From: Rhodothermales bacterium
Lineage (GTDB): Bacteria; Bacteroidota; Rhodothermia; Rhodothermales; VXPQ01
Length of the DNA stretch: 21,555 nucleotides
NCBI GenBank assembly: GCA_028283985.1
Contig: JANQSQ010000001.1
Coordinates: 1 to 21,555, forward strand
Reading direction: 5' to 3'
Position 1 is the stretch's first letter. The number at the start of each line of letters is the position of its first letter. Position numbers and translations under genes: made by a program. The notes below the pieces were generated by a model, which saw nothing but the letters and a program-made list of their open reading frames with translations, made no database searches and was not told the origin of the DNA. This document shows, piece by piece, positions 7,032 through 15,049 of this stretch.

Positions 7032-8065
7032 ATCAGACAGATCGGATCGTTGAATCGGCCGTGACGCTTGAAGGCGTTACGAAGCGGTACGGCGCCACGG
7101 TGGCGGTGGATGACGTATCGCTGGAAGTGAGATCGGGCGAATTCTTCTCGTTGCTTGGGCCGTCCGGATGCGGCAAGACCACGTTGTTGCGTGTAATAGG
7201 CGGTTTCGAGCGGCCCGATGCAGGCACGGTGCGCATTGCCGGCCGCGATATGACCAGCATGCCCCCGCGTCGCCGGCCCACCGCTATGGTGTTCCAGAAC
7301 TACGCGCTTTTCCCCAACATGACCGTTGGAGAGAATGTGGCGTACGGGTTGCGTGTGCGCAAAGTGCCGCTGGCTCGCCGCCGGGGGCGCGTGCGCGAAG
7401 CACTCCGGCGGGAAGAGAAGGACGCATTGACAGACCGGCCTGTTACGGAGCTTTCCGGCGGGCAGCAGCAACGGGTGGCTCTGGCGCGCGCCGTAGCTGT
7501 GGAGCCGGACGTATTGCTTTTCGACGAGCCTCTTTCCAATCTCGACATTGCGCTCCGCGAGCAAACGCGACGGGAATTGAAGGTGCTTCAGCACCGCCTG
7601 GGTATTACCAGTATCTATGTGACCCATGACCAGCAGGAGGCACTGGCGCTGTCGGATCGAATCGGGGTCATGAGAGCGGGGCGTCTGGTGCAATCGGGCG
7701 ATCCCGAGCGCTTGTACCGGGAGCCGCAGACGGCGTATGTAGCCCAGTTTCTGGGCGGGAGCAATATCGTGTGCGATCATCGCCTTGCGACGCGGCTGGC
7801 GCCGCAGGAGGAGCCGCCGCCGGGATGCGTTTTGTCTATCCGTCCGGAGCATTTCGAGGTGTCCCCGGAGGGGGTCGAGGCGCGGCTTGTGAGCCGGCAG
7901 TTTCTGGGAACGCTGACCGAGTGGTGGGTGGAGGTGGACGGATATCCCTTGCGGGCGTGGCTGGATCCGCAGGAGGCATTCTCGGACATCGTAACCTTAC
8001 GGCCCTCCTCGGTGCGGTGGGTCCTCGACGACCGGAAGGAAATCGACCAGACCGGTAAAGAATAA
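7028..8065 (+). CDS. ABC transporter ATP-binding protein, PotA/FbpC-like with TOBE domain
   Basis: An ATPase subunit of a binding-protein-dependent importer. In the 345-residue product: Walker A GPSGCGKTT (44-52), Q-loop Gln90 in VFQNYALFPNMTVGENVAYG, signature LSGGQQQR (142-149), Walker B DVLLFDEP (161-168) with catalytic Glu167, D-loop SNLD, switch His200 in VTHDQQEA, then a C-terminal TOBE-like region (about 265-335, SIRPEHFEVSPEG and VEVDGYPLRAW). This layout is that of the polyamine/iron(III)/thiosulfate importer group (PotA, FbpC, CysA-like); the substrate cannot be told. Start GTG 7028 overlaps the sucC TGA (GTGA), suggesting coupled translation; GTG 7061 is an alternative that would still keep the full domain. 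No permease or binding protein is nearby, so its partner is unknown. Confidence 0.88.
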   Translation: MNQTDRIVESAVTLEGVTKRYGATVAVDDVSLEVRSGEFFSLLGPSGCGKTTLLRVIGGFERPDAGTVRIAGRDMTSMPPRRRPTAMVFQNYALFPNMTVGENVAYGLRVRKVPLARRRGRVREALRREEKDALTDRPVTELSGGQQQRVALARAVAVEPDVLLFDEPLSNLDIALREQTRRELKVLQHRLGITSIYVTHDQQEALALSDRIGVMRAGRLVQSGDPERLYREPQTAYVAQFLGGSNIVCDHRLATRLAPQEEPPPGCVLSIRPEHFEVSPEGVEARLVSRQFLGTLTEWWVEVDGYPLRAWLDPQEAFSDIVTLRPSSVRWVLDDRKEIDQTGKE

Positions 8066-8084
8066 CAGGGTATCCCAGGGCGCC

Positions 8085-10664
8085 TCAGTTTCGCAGCCTT
8101 CCGAACCGCCCCCGTATGTCGGAGCGCGGTTGCCGGAGGCGAAGCAAATCGCGCAACTGTCCGCTTTTCACATGCAGGTCGAAGCTGTACGACTGGTACG
8201 GCCCGAACGGTACCCAATTGATGGCCATTTCCCAGCAGTCGAAATCGCGAAAAACGGACACGCTGGTATAGATGAGTTTTTTCGCTTCGAAATCGTACCC
8301 GGAGCGCCCCTGTATTTTCCAGTCCGGCGTCAGGTTGAAATCGAAATGAGCGTTCAGCGCTGCGGTTCTTCTGGCTTCGCCGAACAGTTTGGAATAATTA
8401 TAACTCAGGTCGAGGCGCAGGGACCACGGAATGGCAAAGTCGGCATAACTGTCCAATGTACCCGAATATGGAGACCGGAACGTGTCGTTTCCGGTAAATG
8501 GCGCTCCCCCCGGTATACCTGCACCGGCGGGCAGATCACGGGAGCGCAGTCTGTTGAAGGGGCGTTCCGGACCGGTTCGTTCGCTTTGGAACGAAGTGTT
8601 CAGGCTCACCCGGAACAAGGTGGCCCGTATGGGGAGCCATGGTCGGTCAGAGAAGAGAAACCGGTTGACGACCCGGGTGCCTTGGGCATTCAGGGCATAG
8701 GGAGAGAATGTGGCTCCCATGTTCAATCTGAGATTACCGGCGATCCGGGTACGGGCATTCAGGCGCAGATCCCCCAGTTTCATCGAGTCGGCGGCGAAGT
8801 TGTAGCCGGTGGCTATGCCGGTGTTCAACAGCCGGACCACATTCCTGCGCGTTGTTCCGGTGGAGTCGGTGGAGATGTGGCGCGTCTCGAACACATTATC
8901 AACCGAAAAACTCATGCTTTGTTGTCCGAAGCGCTGTACGCCGGGGACGAGCGCATATTGCTGGCGTTCTCCGTTCGCATCGGTATACGAGGCCGTATAG
9001 CCCCAGGCATCCGCATAAAAATCAGGGCGGTAATTGAAGCTCATGCTTGGGCGGACAGTATGGCGTAATCCATCGAAGGGCCCGATCCGAAAAGGGAAAA
9101 TCCCGTAGAATGTCGTATTCATGGAAACCCCGGTCGAAAACTGCCTCAGGGCAAGAAAATCCGGTGTCTTTTCGATCGCAACCCGGCCTGTTTCGTCCAT
9201 CTGCCGGCGTTCCGTTTGGATAAACCAGTCTTCCGTGTAATTGATATTCGGAACGAGGTGCACAGGAAAGGCCTGGGAGAGCGCCGGAAATCCGGCTCCA
9301 ATGTTGATCCGATGCGCTGCTTTAAAGGCGAAAGGCTCCGACTCGCCGGTTGCCTCCCGGTATTTCGAGGGAGAAATCAGCGCTTCGTACCATGCGATCT
9401 CCGTCGTGTCGTTCGGGACAAAGTTGTACCTGTTGTCCGTGTTCAGGCTGTAATCGTACGTGATACGCTCATACCAGCGCCCCCCACCTGTGCTGTGCTC
9501 GCGAGCGAAGGGCTTTCGGGCATTCTGGCGGAATGTGAGACTGGGTAACACGACCCGTACACTACCGTTTTCGAGGTTTTGGTGGTGACTGAGATTCAGG
9601 GCCAGATTGCGTCCTGCTCTACGCCAGGTTTTACTGAATCCTGCGCTCGACTGGACCGTTTGCCGGACACGGTCGTCGTACCGTTCCGAAGAGGTGCGCA
9701 GGTAGCTTGAGGAGGATAAATCGACATTCGCGCGAAGCCTGGTAGTCGGGTTCAGTTCCTGATTATGCGTCCAGCGCAGTCGCCCGGCGCCGAATTCCGA
9801 AAAATCGGGATCGCCTCGTTCACCGTTCCGGTTCTTGAGGTAGTCCACGAGAATTTGCCCGGTATAGCGGTATCGCTTTGCGTAACGGAATTGCGGCGTG
9901 ACCTGAAAACTGCCTCGTGTCCATAAGCCGAATACAAGCCGGGCGTCCATATAGTCGTTGATAGCCTGATACCACCCCCAGTTGCGCAGGTAGAATCCCC
10001 GTTCGTCTTCCCCGTAGCGGGGAGGCAGGGGGCCGCTGCGCCGGCCCTCACTGGCAGGCACAAAGCCGAACGGCAGCCACAGCGGTGTGGGGATATTGAA
10101 GAGATAGAGGCGGATAGGCCCCGTGTATATCCATTCCTGATCGACGACTTTCATCCTGCTCGACCGGAGCGAGTACGAAGGATCTTCCAGACATTCGCAC
10201 GTCGTATAGGCTCCTTCCGCTATATACAGCGCGCTGTCTTCTTCGACTTTCAATACACCGGCCCGTATAAATCCCTCATCGAGGGTAGTGCGCGCATCGG
10301 TTACCCTCCCCCGCTCCGTGGCTGCATTAAAGGAGATCCGATCTCCCACGAAGCTTTCGGATCCCTGGGTAAAGGATGGGGCGCCGACTGCGCCGGTATC
10401 GCTTTGGAGGCCGGATGCATGCAATTCTTCCTGGTCAAAAAGAATATCTATGCGAAATGCGTATAGTTCAGCCCCTTTGTATGCAATTTCTGCATAATTA
10501 TACAGTTTCCCTATATCGTTCTCCTCGTTGAAGGAAATCACCAACGAGTCTTTTGCGGAAAACCGGATAGGGGCATCGGTATTCTGCGCCAGACATGGGA
10601 TGGGCAAGGCATTGCCCGCCAGGAAAAGCAGCGCAGCAAGAAATGGTCGGCGAACCCCGATCAT
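8085..10664 (-). CDS. lptD: LPS assembly protein LptD (OstA-like outer-membrane beta-barrel)
   Basis: LptD forms the outer-membrane plug-and-barrel translocon that places LPS on the cell surface, usually with the lipoprotein LptE. The 859-residue product starts with a signal peptide (FLAALLFLAGNALPIPCLAQ, cleavage near residue 27), followed by an N-terminal LptA/OstA-like domain (about 30-180: IAYKGAELYAFRIDILFDQ, GVLKVEEDSALYIAEGAYTTC, then CECLEDPSYSL), the conserved IPTPLWLPFGFVP segment (191-203), and a long barrel rich in alternating strands to the C-terminus. The mature part has only three cysteines: C156 and C158 in the N-terminal domain and C810 near the end. The Bacteroidota form differs in length and sequence from E. 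coli LptD. It is last in a co-directional block, 64 bp after the ROK gene, with no Shine-Dalgarno. It converges with the ABC gene, 19 bp apart. Confidence 0.88.
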   Translation of the reverse strand: MIGVRRPFLAALLFLAGNALPIPCLAQNTDAPIRFSAKDSLVISFNEENDIGKLYNYAEIAYKGAELYAFRIDILFDQEELHASGLQSDTGAVGAPSFTQGSESFVGDRISFNAATERGRVTDARTTLDEGFIRAGVLKVEEDSALYIAEGAYTTCECLEDPSYSLRSSRMKVVDQEWIYTGPIRLYLFNIPTPLWLPFGFVPASEGRRSGPLPPRYGEDERGFYLRNWGWYQAINDYMDARLVFGLWTRGSFQVTPQFRYAKRYRYTGQILVDYLKNRNGERGDPDFSEFGAGRLRWTHNQELNPTTRLRANVDLSSSSYLRTSSERYDDRVRQTVQSSAGFSKTWRRAGRNLALNLSHHQNLENGSVRVVLPSLTFRQNARKPFAREHSTGGGRWYERITYDYSLNTDNRYNFVPNDTTEIAWYEALISPSKYREATGESEPFAFKAAHRINIGAGFPALSQAFPVHLVPNINYTEDWFIQTERRQMDETGRVAIEKTPDFLALRQFSTGVSMNTTFYGIFPFRIGPFDGLRHTVRPSMSFNYRPDFYADAWGYTASYTDANGERQQYALVPGVQRFGQQSMSFSVDNVFETRHISTDSTGTTRRNVVRLLNTGIATGYNFAADSMKLGDLRLNARTRIAGNLRLNMGATFSPYALNAQGTRVVNRFLFSDRPWLPIRATLFRVSLNTSFQSERTGPERPFNRLRSRDLPAGAGIPGGAPFTGNDTFRSPYSGTLDSYADFAIPWSLRLDLSYNYSKLFGEARRTAALNAHFDFNLTPDWKIQGRSGYDFEAKKLIYTSVSVFRDFDCWEMAINWVPFGPYQSYSFDLHVKSGQLRDLLRLRQPRSDIRGRFGRLRN

Positions 10665-10728
10665 GAAACAGGGCGGATGGTGGGCGTGCGGGCCCTCTCA
10701 GGTGCAATCGGCTACCGGATGTCCGCGG

Positions 10729-11718
10729 CTATGCAGGCGACCTGCCCGCTTCTTCGTCGAGAGACTGAAAGACCAGATGGGCGGCTCCGAGCATACCCGC
10801 TTCGTTGCCGAGGGTTTCTCGCACGATTTCGATCTCGTCCCGGTGATCCGGAATAACGTATTCGCGAATGCTTTTCCGGGCTGCGTCAATGATAAAATCG
10901 CCTGCGGCCGAAAGCCCACCCCCAACGACTACCTTGCGAATGTCCAGGAGGTTGATGGACGCCCCGAGTACGACCCCCAGTTTGTGGCCTGCCCATCTCA
11001 GAATTTCCCGGGCAGGTTCGTCCCCGCTGCAAGCCGCTTCGTAGAGCATGAGGGGAGTGAGGTTTTGCAGATCCTGCCCCGCCATCCGGTGGATGACGCT
11101 TTCGTGCCGGGTAAGCAATTTGTGGCGTCCGTAACGGGACAGGTATTTCTGTCCCAGGTATGCCTCGATCGAGCCCGCAATGCCGTATCGGTCGATGTCG
11201 CCTGCGAAATTGATCGTCATATGCCCGATCTCCGCGGCGGCCCCGGTGGTCCCGCGGAATATCTTCCGGTCATAAATGATGGCGCCGCCCACACCCGTAC
11301 CCAGCGTGACCATGATGAAGGAAGGGTAGGGGCGTCCTCTGCCGTAGTGCGCCGAACCAAGCCCGGCCAGATTGGCGTCGTTTTCTACGAATACGGGAAG
11401 TTCGTCGCCCAGACGCTCCTGTAGCGCCTCCCGGAGATTCACTACCCCCCATCCCGGCAGGTTGGGAGGCTGTACGACCGATGTACGCTCCCAGTTGATT
11501 GCCCCCGGCGCTCCGATACCAATACCGCTGATGACTGCATCCGGGGCCTCGGCTGTGACCGAACGGATAAGGTCCGCAATCCGGTCCAGTACATGATCGG
11601 GGCCGTGGATTGCCTCGGTGTCGCGTGCTTTCTCGACGACGAACCCTTCATCACGCCGGACAAGGGCTGCCTTGATCATGGTTCCCCCAAGATCAATGCC
11701 TATTGCAAGCTGATTCAT
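10729..11718 (-). CDS. ROK family sugar kinase (glucokinase-like) with degenerate zinc motif
   Basis: ROK kinases phosphorylate free hexoses or amino sugars with ATP, commonly glucose to glucose-6-phosphate; the true sugar is not known here. In the 329-residue product: phosphate-binding AIGIDLGGTMIKAALV (5-20), GIGIGAPGAIN (65-75), catalytic Asp114 in VFVENDANLAGLGSAHYGRG (109-128), VTLGTGVGGAIIYD (137-150), AAAEIGHMTI with His166, and the adenosine-binding VVVGGGLSAAGD. The ROK zinc motif CxCGxxGCxE is present as DRYGIAGSIE (176-185): both glycines and the glutamate are kept but all three cysteines are replaced. Length is normal, so it is not truncated. It sits between the FtsB/DivIC-like gene (67 bp upstream) and lptD. 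No operator-binding HTH domain is present, so it is a kinase-type and not a repressor-type ROK protein. Confidence 0.88.
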   Translation of the reverse strand: MNQLAIGIDLGGTMIKAALVRRDEGFVVEKARDTEAIHGPDHVLDRIADLIRSVTAEAPDAVISGIGIGAPGAINWERTSVVQPPNLPGWGVVNLREALQERLGDELPVFVENDANLAGLGSAHYGRGRPYPSFIMVTLGTGVGGAIIYDRKIFRGTTGAAAEIGHMTINFAGDIDRYGIAGSIEAYLGQKYLSRYGRHKLLTRHESVIHRMAGQDLQNLTPLMLYEAACSGDEPAREILRWAGHKLGVVLGASINLLDIRKVVVGGGLSAAGDFIIDAARKSIREYVIPDHRDEIEIVRETLGNEAGMLGAAHLVFQSLDEEAGRSPA

Positions 11719-11785
11719 GCCGAGATCTTTTGATACAGGCGCCGGATCATTCCGGGAGGTCCGTGAGAAAATGGTGCCGGAAGGG

Positions 11786-12241
11786 TCAATCGTTTGCAGT
11801 GCGTTGGCTGCCGGACGCGTTGTCCGGAGATTCGTTCGTGGTCTTATCTTGCCGATCTTCCGGTGTATTCGTTTTGGCGTTCGTGTGTTCTACGACAGGA
11901 TACACCGTTTCGTCGGGGCGGTGCATGCCATATTCCTCCCGCGCGATTTTTTCTACTGCTTCGTCGGAGAGGCCTTCGCTGACTTCTTTTTCGAGCTGTT
12001 CGATGTCGGCCCGCAGCTTTTCGTTTTCCTGGCGCACTTCCGTGTATTCGTTGCGCCACGTCATACGCTTGAGGAGGCTGTGGCTGTCGAGAAACAGGAA
12101 TGAGCCGAGGGCAGCCGCTACAATAGCCCACAGGATTATTCTACGCAGGCGCCGTTTCGTATTCGCAGACAGGAATAATCGGGAAGACGGCATATCCGCT
12201 CCGCTCCGGTTTGGCGAACGGTTGAATGATTTCTTCTTCAT
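11786..12241 (-). CDS. FtsB/DivIC-like septum formation initiator protein
   Basis: A small bitopic division protein; FtsB/DivIC joins FtsL and FtsQ/DivIB to activate septal peptidoglycan synthesis. The 151-residue product has a basic cytoplasmic N-terminus (1-34), one membrane segment (about 35-52, IILWAIVAAALGSFLFL), a periplasmic coiled coil (about 62-90, YTEVRQENEKLRADIEQLEK), and the family box VEKIAREEYGMHRPDETVY (96-114). A 36-residue polar, Asn/Thr/Asp-rich tail follows and is probably unstructured; it makes the protein longer than the usual ~100. It lies 12 bp downstream of enolase on the same strand, the eno-ftsB order known from many bacteria. A weak AGGAT lies well upstream of the ATG. 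Confidence 0.85.
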   Translation of the reverse strand: MKKKSFNRSPNRSGADMPSSRLFLSANTKRRLRRIILWAIVAAALGSFLFLDSHSLLKRMTWRNEYTEVRQENEKLRADIEQLEKEVSEGLSDEAVEKIAREEYGMHRPDETVYPVVEHTNAKTNTPEDRQDKTTNESPDNASGSQRTAND

Positions 12242-12253
12242 GCCGCTACTATC

Positions 12254-13549
12254 CTATTGTTCTATGGCGCCGAGACGCAGCGCGCCGATGCCGGGAAAAG
12301 AGGCCGAAGATTCGAGTAACTCCTCGATGCGCAGTAACTGATTGTATTTTGCGATGCGGTCGCTGCGGCTTGCGGAGCCGGTTTTGATCTGACCGGCATT
12401 CGTGGCTACGGCAAGGTCCGCAATGGTTGCATCTTCGGTTTCCCCGGAGCGATGACTGATCACCGCCGTATATCCATGGGTGTGCGCGAGTTCGATGGCC
12501 TGAAGCGTTTCCGTCAGCGTGCCGATCTGGTTCAGTTTGATCAGTATGGAATTAGCTGCCCCGTCGCCGATGCCTTGTTGCAACCGATCGGTATTCGTCA
12601 CAAAGAGGTCATCCCCGACGAGTTGAATCCGACTCCCGAGACGGTCCGTAAGTGCTTTCCAGCCGTTCCAGTCATTTTCGGCCAGACCATCCTCGATGGA
12701 GAGAATAGGATACTGATTGACCCAGTTTTCCCAGAAGTCGATCATGTCCGAGGCGGATCGCCTTGTATCCGGGTCGCTCTTCCAGAAAAGATAATACCCG
12801 TCCCGGTACATTTCGGATGTGGCGGGATCCAGGGCCAGATAGACATCCCGTCCTGCTTCGTACCCGGCTTGCGAAATGGCTTCGAGGATGACCTCCACAG
12901 CCTCGTCATTGGAACGCAGGTCGGGGGCAAAGCCGCCTTCGTCGCCTACCGCCGTATTGTACCCCTTTTCCTTGAGTACCCTCCGCAGCGTATGGAAAAT
13001 TTCGGCGCCGATGCGGAGTGCTTCGCTGAAGGAACTCGCCCCGATCGGCATGATCATGAATTCCTGCATGTCCACGCTGTTGTCCGCGTGGTGCCCTCCG
13101 TTGATGATATTCATCATCGGTACAGGAAGCGTGGAGGCATTGGTTCCGCCAATATACCGGTATAGAGGAAAACCGAGGTTCTCCGCGGCGGCTTTTGCGA
13201 CTGCCAGCGATACGCCGAGCAGGGCATTGGCCCCAAGCCGCCCCTTGTTTTCGGCGCCGTCGAGGCCGATCAACGTATTGTCCACAGAAACCTGGTCCAG
13301 CACATCCTGTCCGGTCAATTCCGGGGCGATTATTTCGTTCACGTTCCGGACCGCATCCAGCACGCCCTTGCCCATATACACGCTGTCGTCCCCATCCCGT
13401 AGTTCCACTGCCTCGTGTTCTCCCGTGGATGCTCCACTCGGGACGGCGGCGCGCCCACGAAACCCATCCGATGTGATGACATCGACTTCGACGGTCGGAT
13501 TTCCACGGCTGTCAAGAATCTGCCGGGCAGTGATGTGTTCTATCTGCAT
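12254..13549 (-). CDS. eno: Enolase (phosphopyruvate hydratase)
   Basis: Enolase interconverts 2-phosphoglycerate and phosphoenolpyruvate in glycolysis; it is cytosolic and needs two Mg ions. The 431-residue product is full length. Seen: IEHITARQILDSRGNPTVEV (3-22), the mobile loop SGASTGEHEA (38-47), NIINGGHHADNSVDMQEFM (147-165), VGDEGGFAP with the general acid Glu204, Mg ligands Asp241 (LALDPATSEMY), Glu286 (SIEDG) and Asp313 (VGDDLFVTN), catalytic Lys338 in ILIKLNQIGT, SHRSGETED (365-373), and the C-terminal RIAKYNQLLRIEELL. All catalytic residues are intact. No Shine-Dalgarno precedes the ATG. It lies 89 bp after the TPR gene and just before the FtsB/DivIC-like gene, probably co-transcribed with the latter. 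Confidence 0.97.
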   Translation of the reverse strand: MQIEHITARQILDSRGNPTVEVDVITSDGFRGRAAVPSGASTGEHEAVELRDGDDSVYMGKGVLDAVRNVNEIIAPELTGQDVLDQVSVDNTLIGLDGAENKGRLGANALLGVSLAVAKAAAENLGFPLYRYIGGTNASTLPVPMMNIINGGHHADNSVDMQEFMIMPIGASSFSEALRIGAEIFHTLRRVLKEKGYNTAVGDEGGFAPDLRSNDEAVEVILEAISQAGYEAGRDVYLALDPATSEMYRDGYYLFWKSDPDTRRSASDMIDFWENWVNQYPILSIEDGLAENDWNGWKALTDRLGSRIQLVGDDLFVTNTDRLQQGIGDGAANSILIKLNQIGTLTETLQAIELAHTHGYTAVISHRSGETEDATIADLAVATNAGQIKTGSASRSDRIAKYNQLLRIEELLESSASFPGIGALRLGAIEQ

Positions 13550-13638
13550 AATGCTGACAAGAATATACGACGGACGGGCCGCCAGCGCGGGCCGTTAAAT
13601 GAGACGGAAATGGAGGAAGGAGCGCCGAATGCGAGGCA

Positions 13639-14991
13639 TTACGGAGCACGCACCGTGGTCGTTTCGTTGATCCACGCGTAACAGCCGTAATCCACCCGGT
13701 AGGACTGCCCTGGCTCCCAGTTTTTGAAAAAGAGCGCTTCCTGATCCGGAAAACTGCGCCGGTAGGTGGCGATTTTCTGATTCGCCTGCGCGGATACACT
13801 CGAGTCCTTTGCCCTGGCCTGCTGATAATAATCCACCGCCAGCCAGTAAACGGCACGGTCTTCCCGCTCGAACGAGCCGCAATTCGATACGGCGGCGGCG
13901 TACAGGTCACCGATGGCGATATATGCCTGACCGAAGTTTGCATCCACCTGAATGGCCCGACGGAAAAAGGATCGTGCCTGTGAAACGGCGCCGTCCTGTT
14001 GCCGGGCGATTCCCAGATTATACAGAATATCCCGCCGGACCGTGACGTCGGCGTCGTCGCCGAGGAGCTCGAGAGCCTGCTCGTAATAGGATAGCGCCCG
14101 GGTTGCATTCCCATCCTGGAGGTGAAGTTGGCCAAGGCGGCGGTACGTAAGAGGCGATGGGTCCATTTCGAGCAGACGGTCGCCAAGTTCTGCAGCCTCG
14201 TCGCGGTAGCCCAGTTCGAGATAGATGTCGAAGAGTTCCGCGGCTACCTCGATGTTATCCGGGGTATTTTCCAGTCGGGTCTGGAGAAATTCAAGGCGTT
14301 CTTCCGGGGTACTGAACAGGGCGTTGCGAATTTCCGTGAGGTATGCAGCGACATCTGCATTATCGGGATAGCATGCTTCGGCTTCGTCCGTCAGGTTCAC
14401 GGCGCGCTGCTTCTCGCCATTTCGGGCGGCGTCGTCGATGATGATACGGATGTAGTACGGATCGATATTACACCCTATCATGGCGTAGACCTCGTTGTAG
14501 ACCGAAGCGAATGTAGGGGCGTCGCCGGTCAGCGACTGATTGTGCTCCTGCAGGAAGCGCCCTTTTCGGAGCAGCCATTGGGGTTCGTCGAATTCAATGG
14601 CGCTTTCCTTCATACGGGCGATGGCTCGATCGAACCATACAAAAGCCGAGTCGAGGTGCGCCTGTTTACCCTCTTCGCTTGGAGAGTCCTGGCCCAGAGC
14701 TGTGTAGAGTTCCACGGTCCGCTCATAGTTTCGGTCGTCATTCCGCGGGTAATCGGGCGCATTCTGGAGGATCCAATGGAGGTTCGGCAGTGCGCTCAGA
14801 TAATTTCTGTTTTTGAAATCCTCGTAGTAGAGGCTGTAGTGCACGCCTTTGTCCTGGTCGCTTACTGCGTTTGCTTCGTCGGATTGTGCGAGGACAGGCT
14901 GTGCCGGCCCGGTGGCGCATGCCACCGCAAGCAATACGGATGCGATGAGACCCTGGCTACAAAGGGGGATATGCCTTACGATGCGCCGCAT
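13639..14991 (-). CDS. Secreted tetratricopeptide-repeat protein, Bacteroidota type
   Basis: A 450-residue protein of unknown exact role with a signal peptide (about 1-36, LIASVLLAVACATGPAQPVLAQ); the Cys at 25 lacks a normal lipobox, so it is probably a soluble periplasmic or surface protein and not a lipoprotein. TPR-like helical pairs run through the protein, clearest at about 246-279, 280-313, 318-350 and 351-395 (for example LTYRRLGQLHLQDGNATRAL and SQARSFFRRAIQVDANFGQA). The end, FPDQEALFFKNWEPGQSYRV then DYGCYAWINETTTVRA, matches the tail typical of Bacteroidota TPR proteins. Such proteins usually act as scaffolds for envelope complexes. A promoter-like TAACTTTATCGG lies 34 bp upstream of the ATG. 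Enolase follows after 89 bp. Confidence 0.82.
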   Translation of the reverse strand: MRRIVRHIPLCSQGLIASVLLAVACATGPAQPVLAQSDEANAVSDQDKGVHYSLYYEDFKNRNYLSALPNLHWILQNAPDYPRNDDRNYERTVELYTALGQDSPSEEGKQAHLDSAFVWFDRAIARMKESAIEFDEPQWLLRKGRFLQEHNQSLTGDAPTFASVYNEVYAMIGCNIDPYYIRIIIDDAARNGEKQRAVNLTDEAEACYPDNADVAAYLTEIRNALFSTPEERLEFLQTRLENTPDNIEVAAELFDIYLELGYRDEAAELGDRLLEMDPSPLTYRRLGQLHLQDGNATRALSYYEQALELLGDDADVTVRRDILYNLGIARQQDGAVSQARSFFRRAIQVDANFGQAYIAIGDLYAAAVSNCGSFEREDRAVYWLAVDYYQQARAKDSSVSAQANQKIATYRRSFPDQEALFFKNWEPGQSYRVDYGCYAWINETTTVRAP

Positions 14992-15025
14992 GATTAAAGC
15001 TCGTCTTGTGAAGGGGAATCGCCTG

Positions 15026-15037
15026 CCGATAAAGTTA
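15026..15037 (-). promoter_or_regulatory. Promoter-like element TAACTTTATCGG upstream of the TPR gene
   Basis: Read on the minus strand, TAACTTTATCGG lies 34 bp before the TPR ATG. It matches 10 of 12 bases of TATCTTTATGGG found ahead of the glycogen-synthase-like gene and resembles the Bacteroidota -7 element TAnnTTTG. No convincing upstream -33/-35 box is seen, so this is tentative. Confidence 0.3.
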
Positions 15038-15049
15038 CACCTTTTGATG

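Noticed and set aside
8130..9068. Plus-strand open frame of 312 codons opposite the lptD 3' half
   Set aside because: Antisense to the LptD barrel region; no family resemblance.
10528..11424. Plus-strand open frame of 298 codons across the lptD 5' end and the ROK gene
   Set aside because: Covers two recognised genes on the other strand and its translation shows no recognisable domain.
11742..11755. CCGGA-tcat-TCCGG hairpin in the ROK leader as a terminator
   Set aside because: A 5-bp stem with no following T-tract on the minus strand; too weak to call.
13574..13595. ACGGGCC...GGCCGT inverted repeat between the TPR gene and eno as a terminator
   Set aside because: The stem has a bulge and there is no T-tract after it on the minus strand.
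14122..14997. Plus-strand open frame of 291 codons opposite the TPR gene
   Set aside because: Antisense shadow; the minus-strand protein has a signal peptide, TPRs and a family-typical C-terminus.
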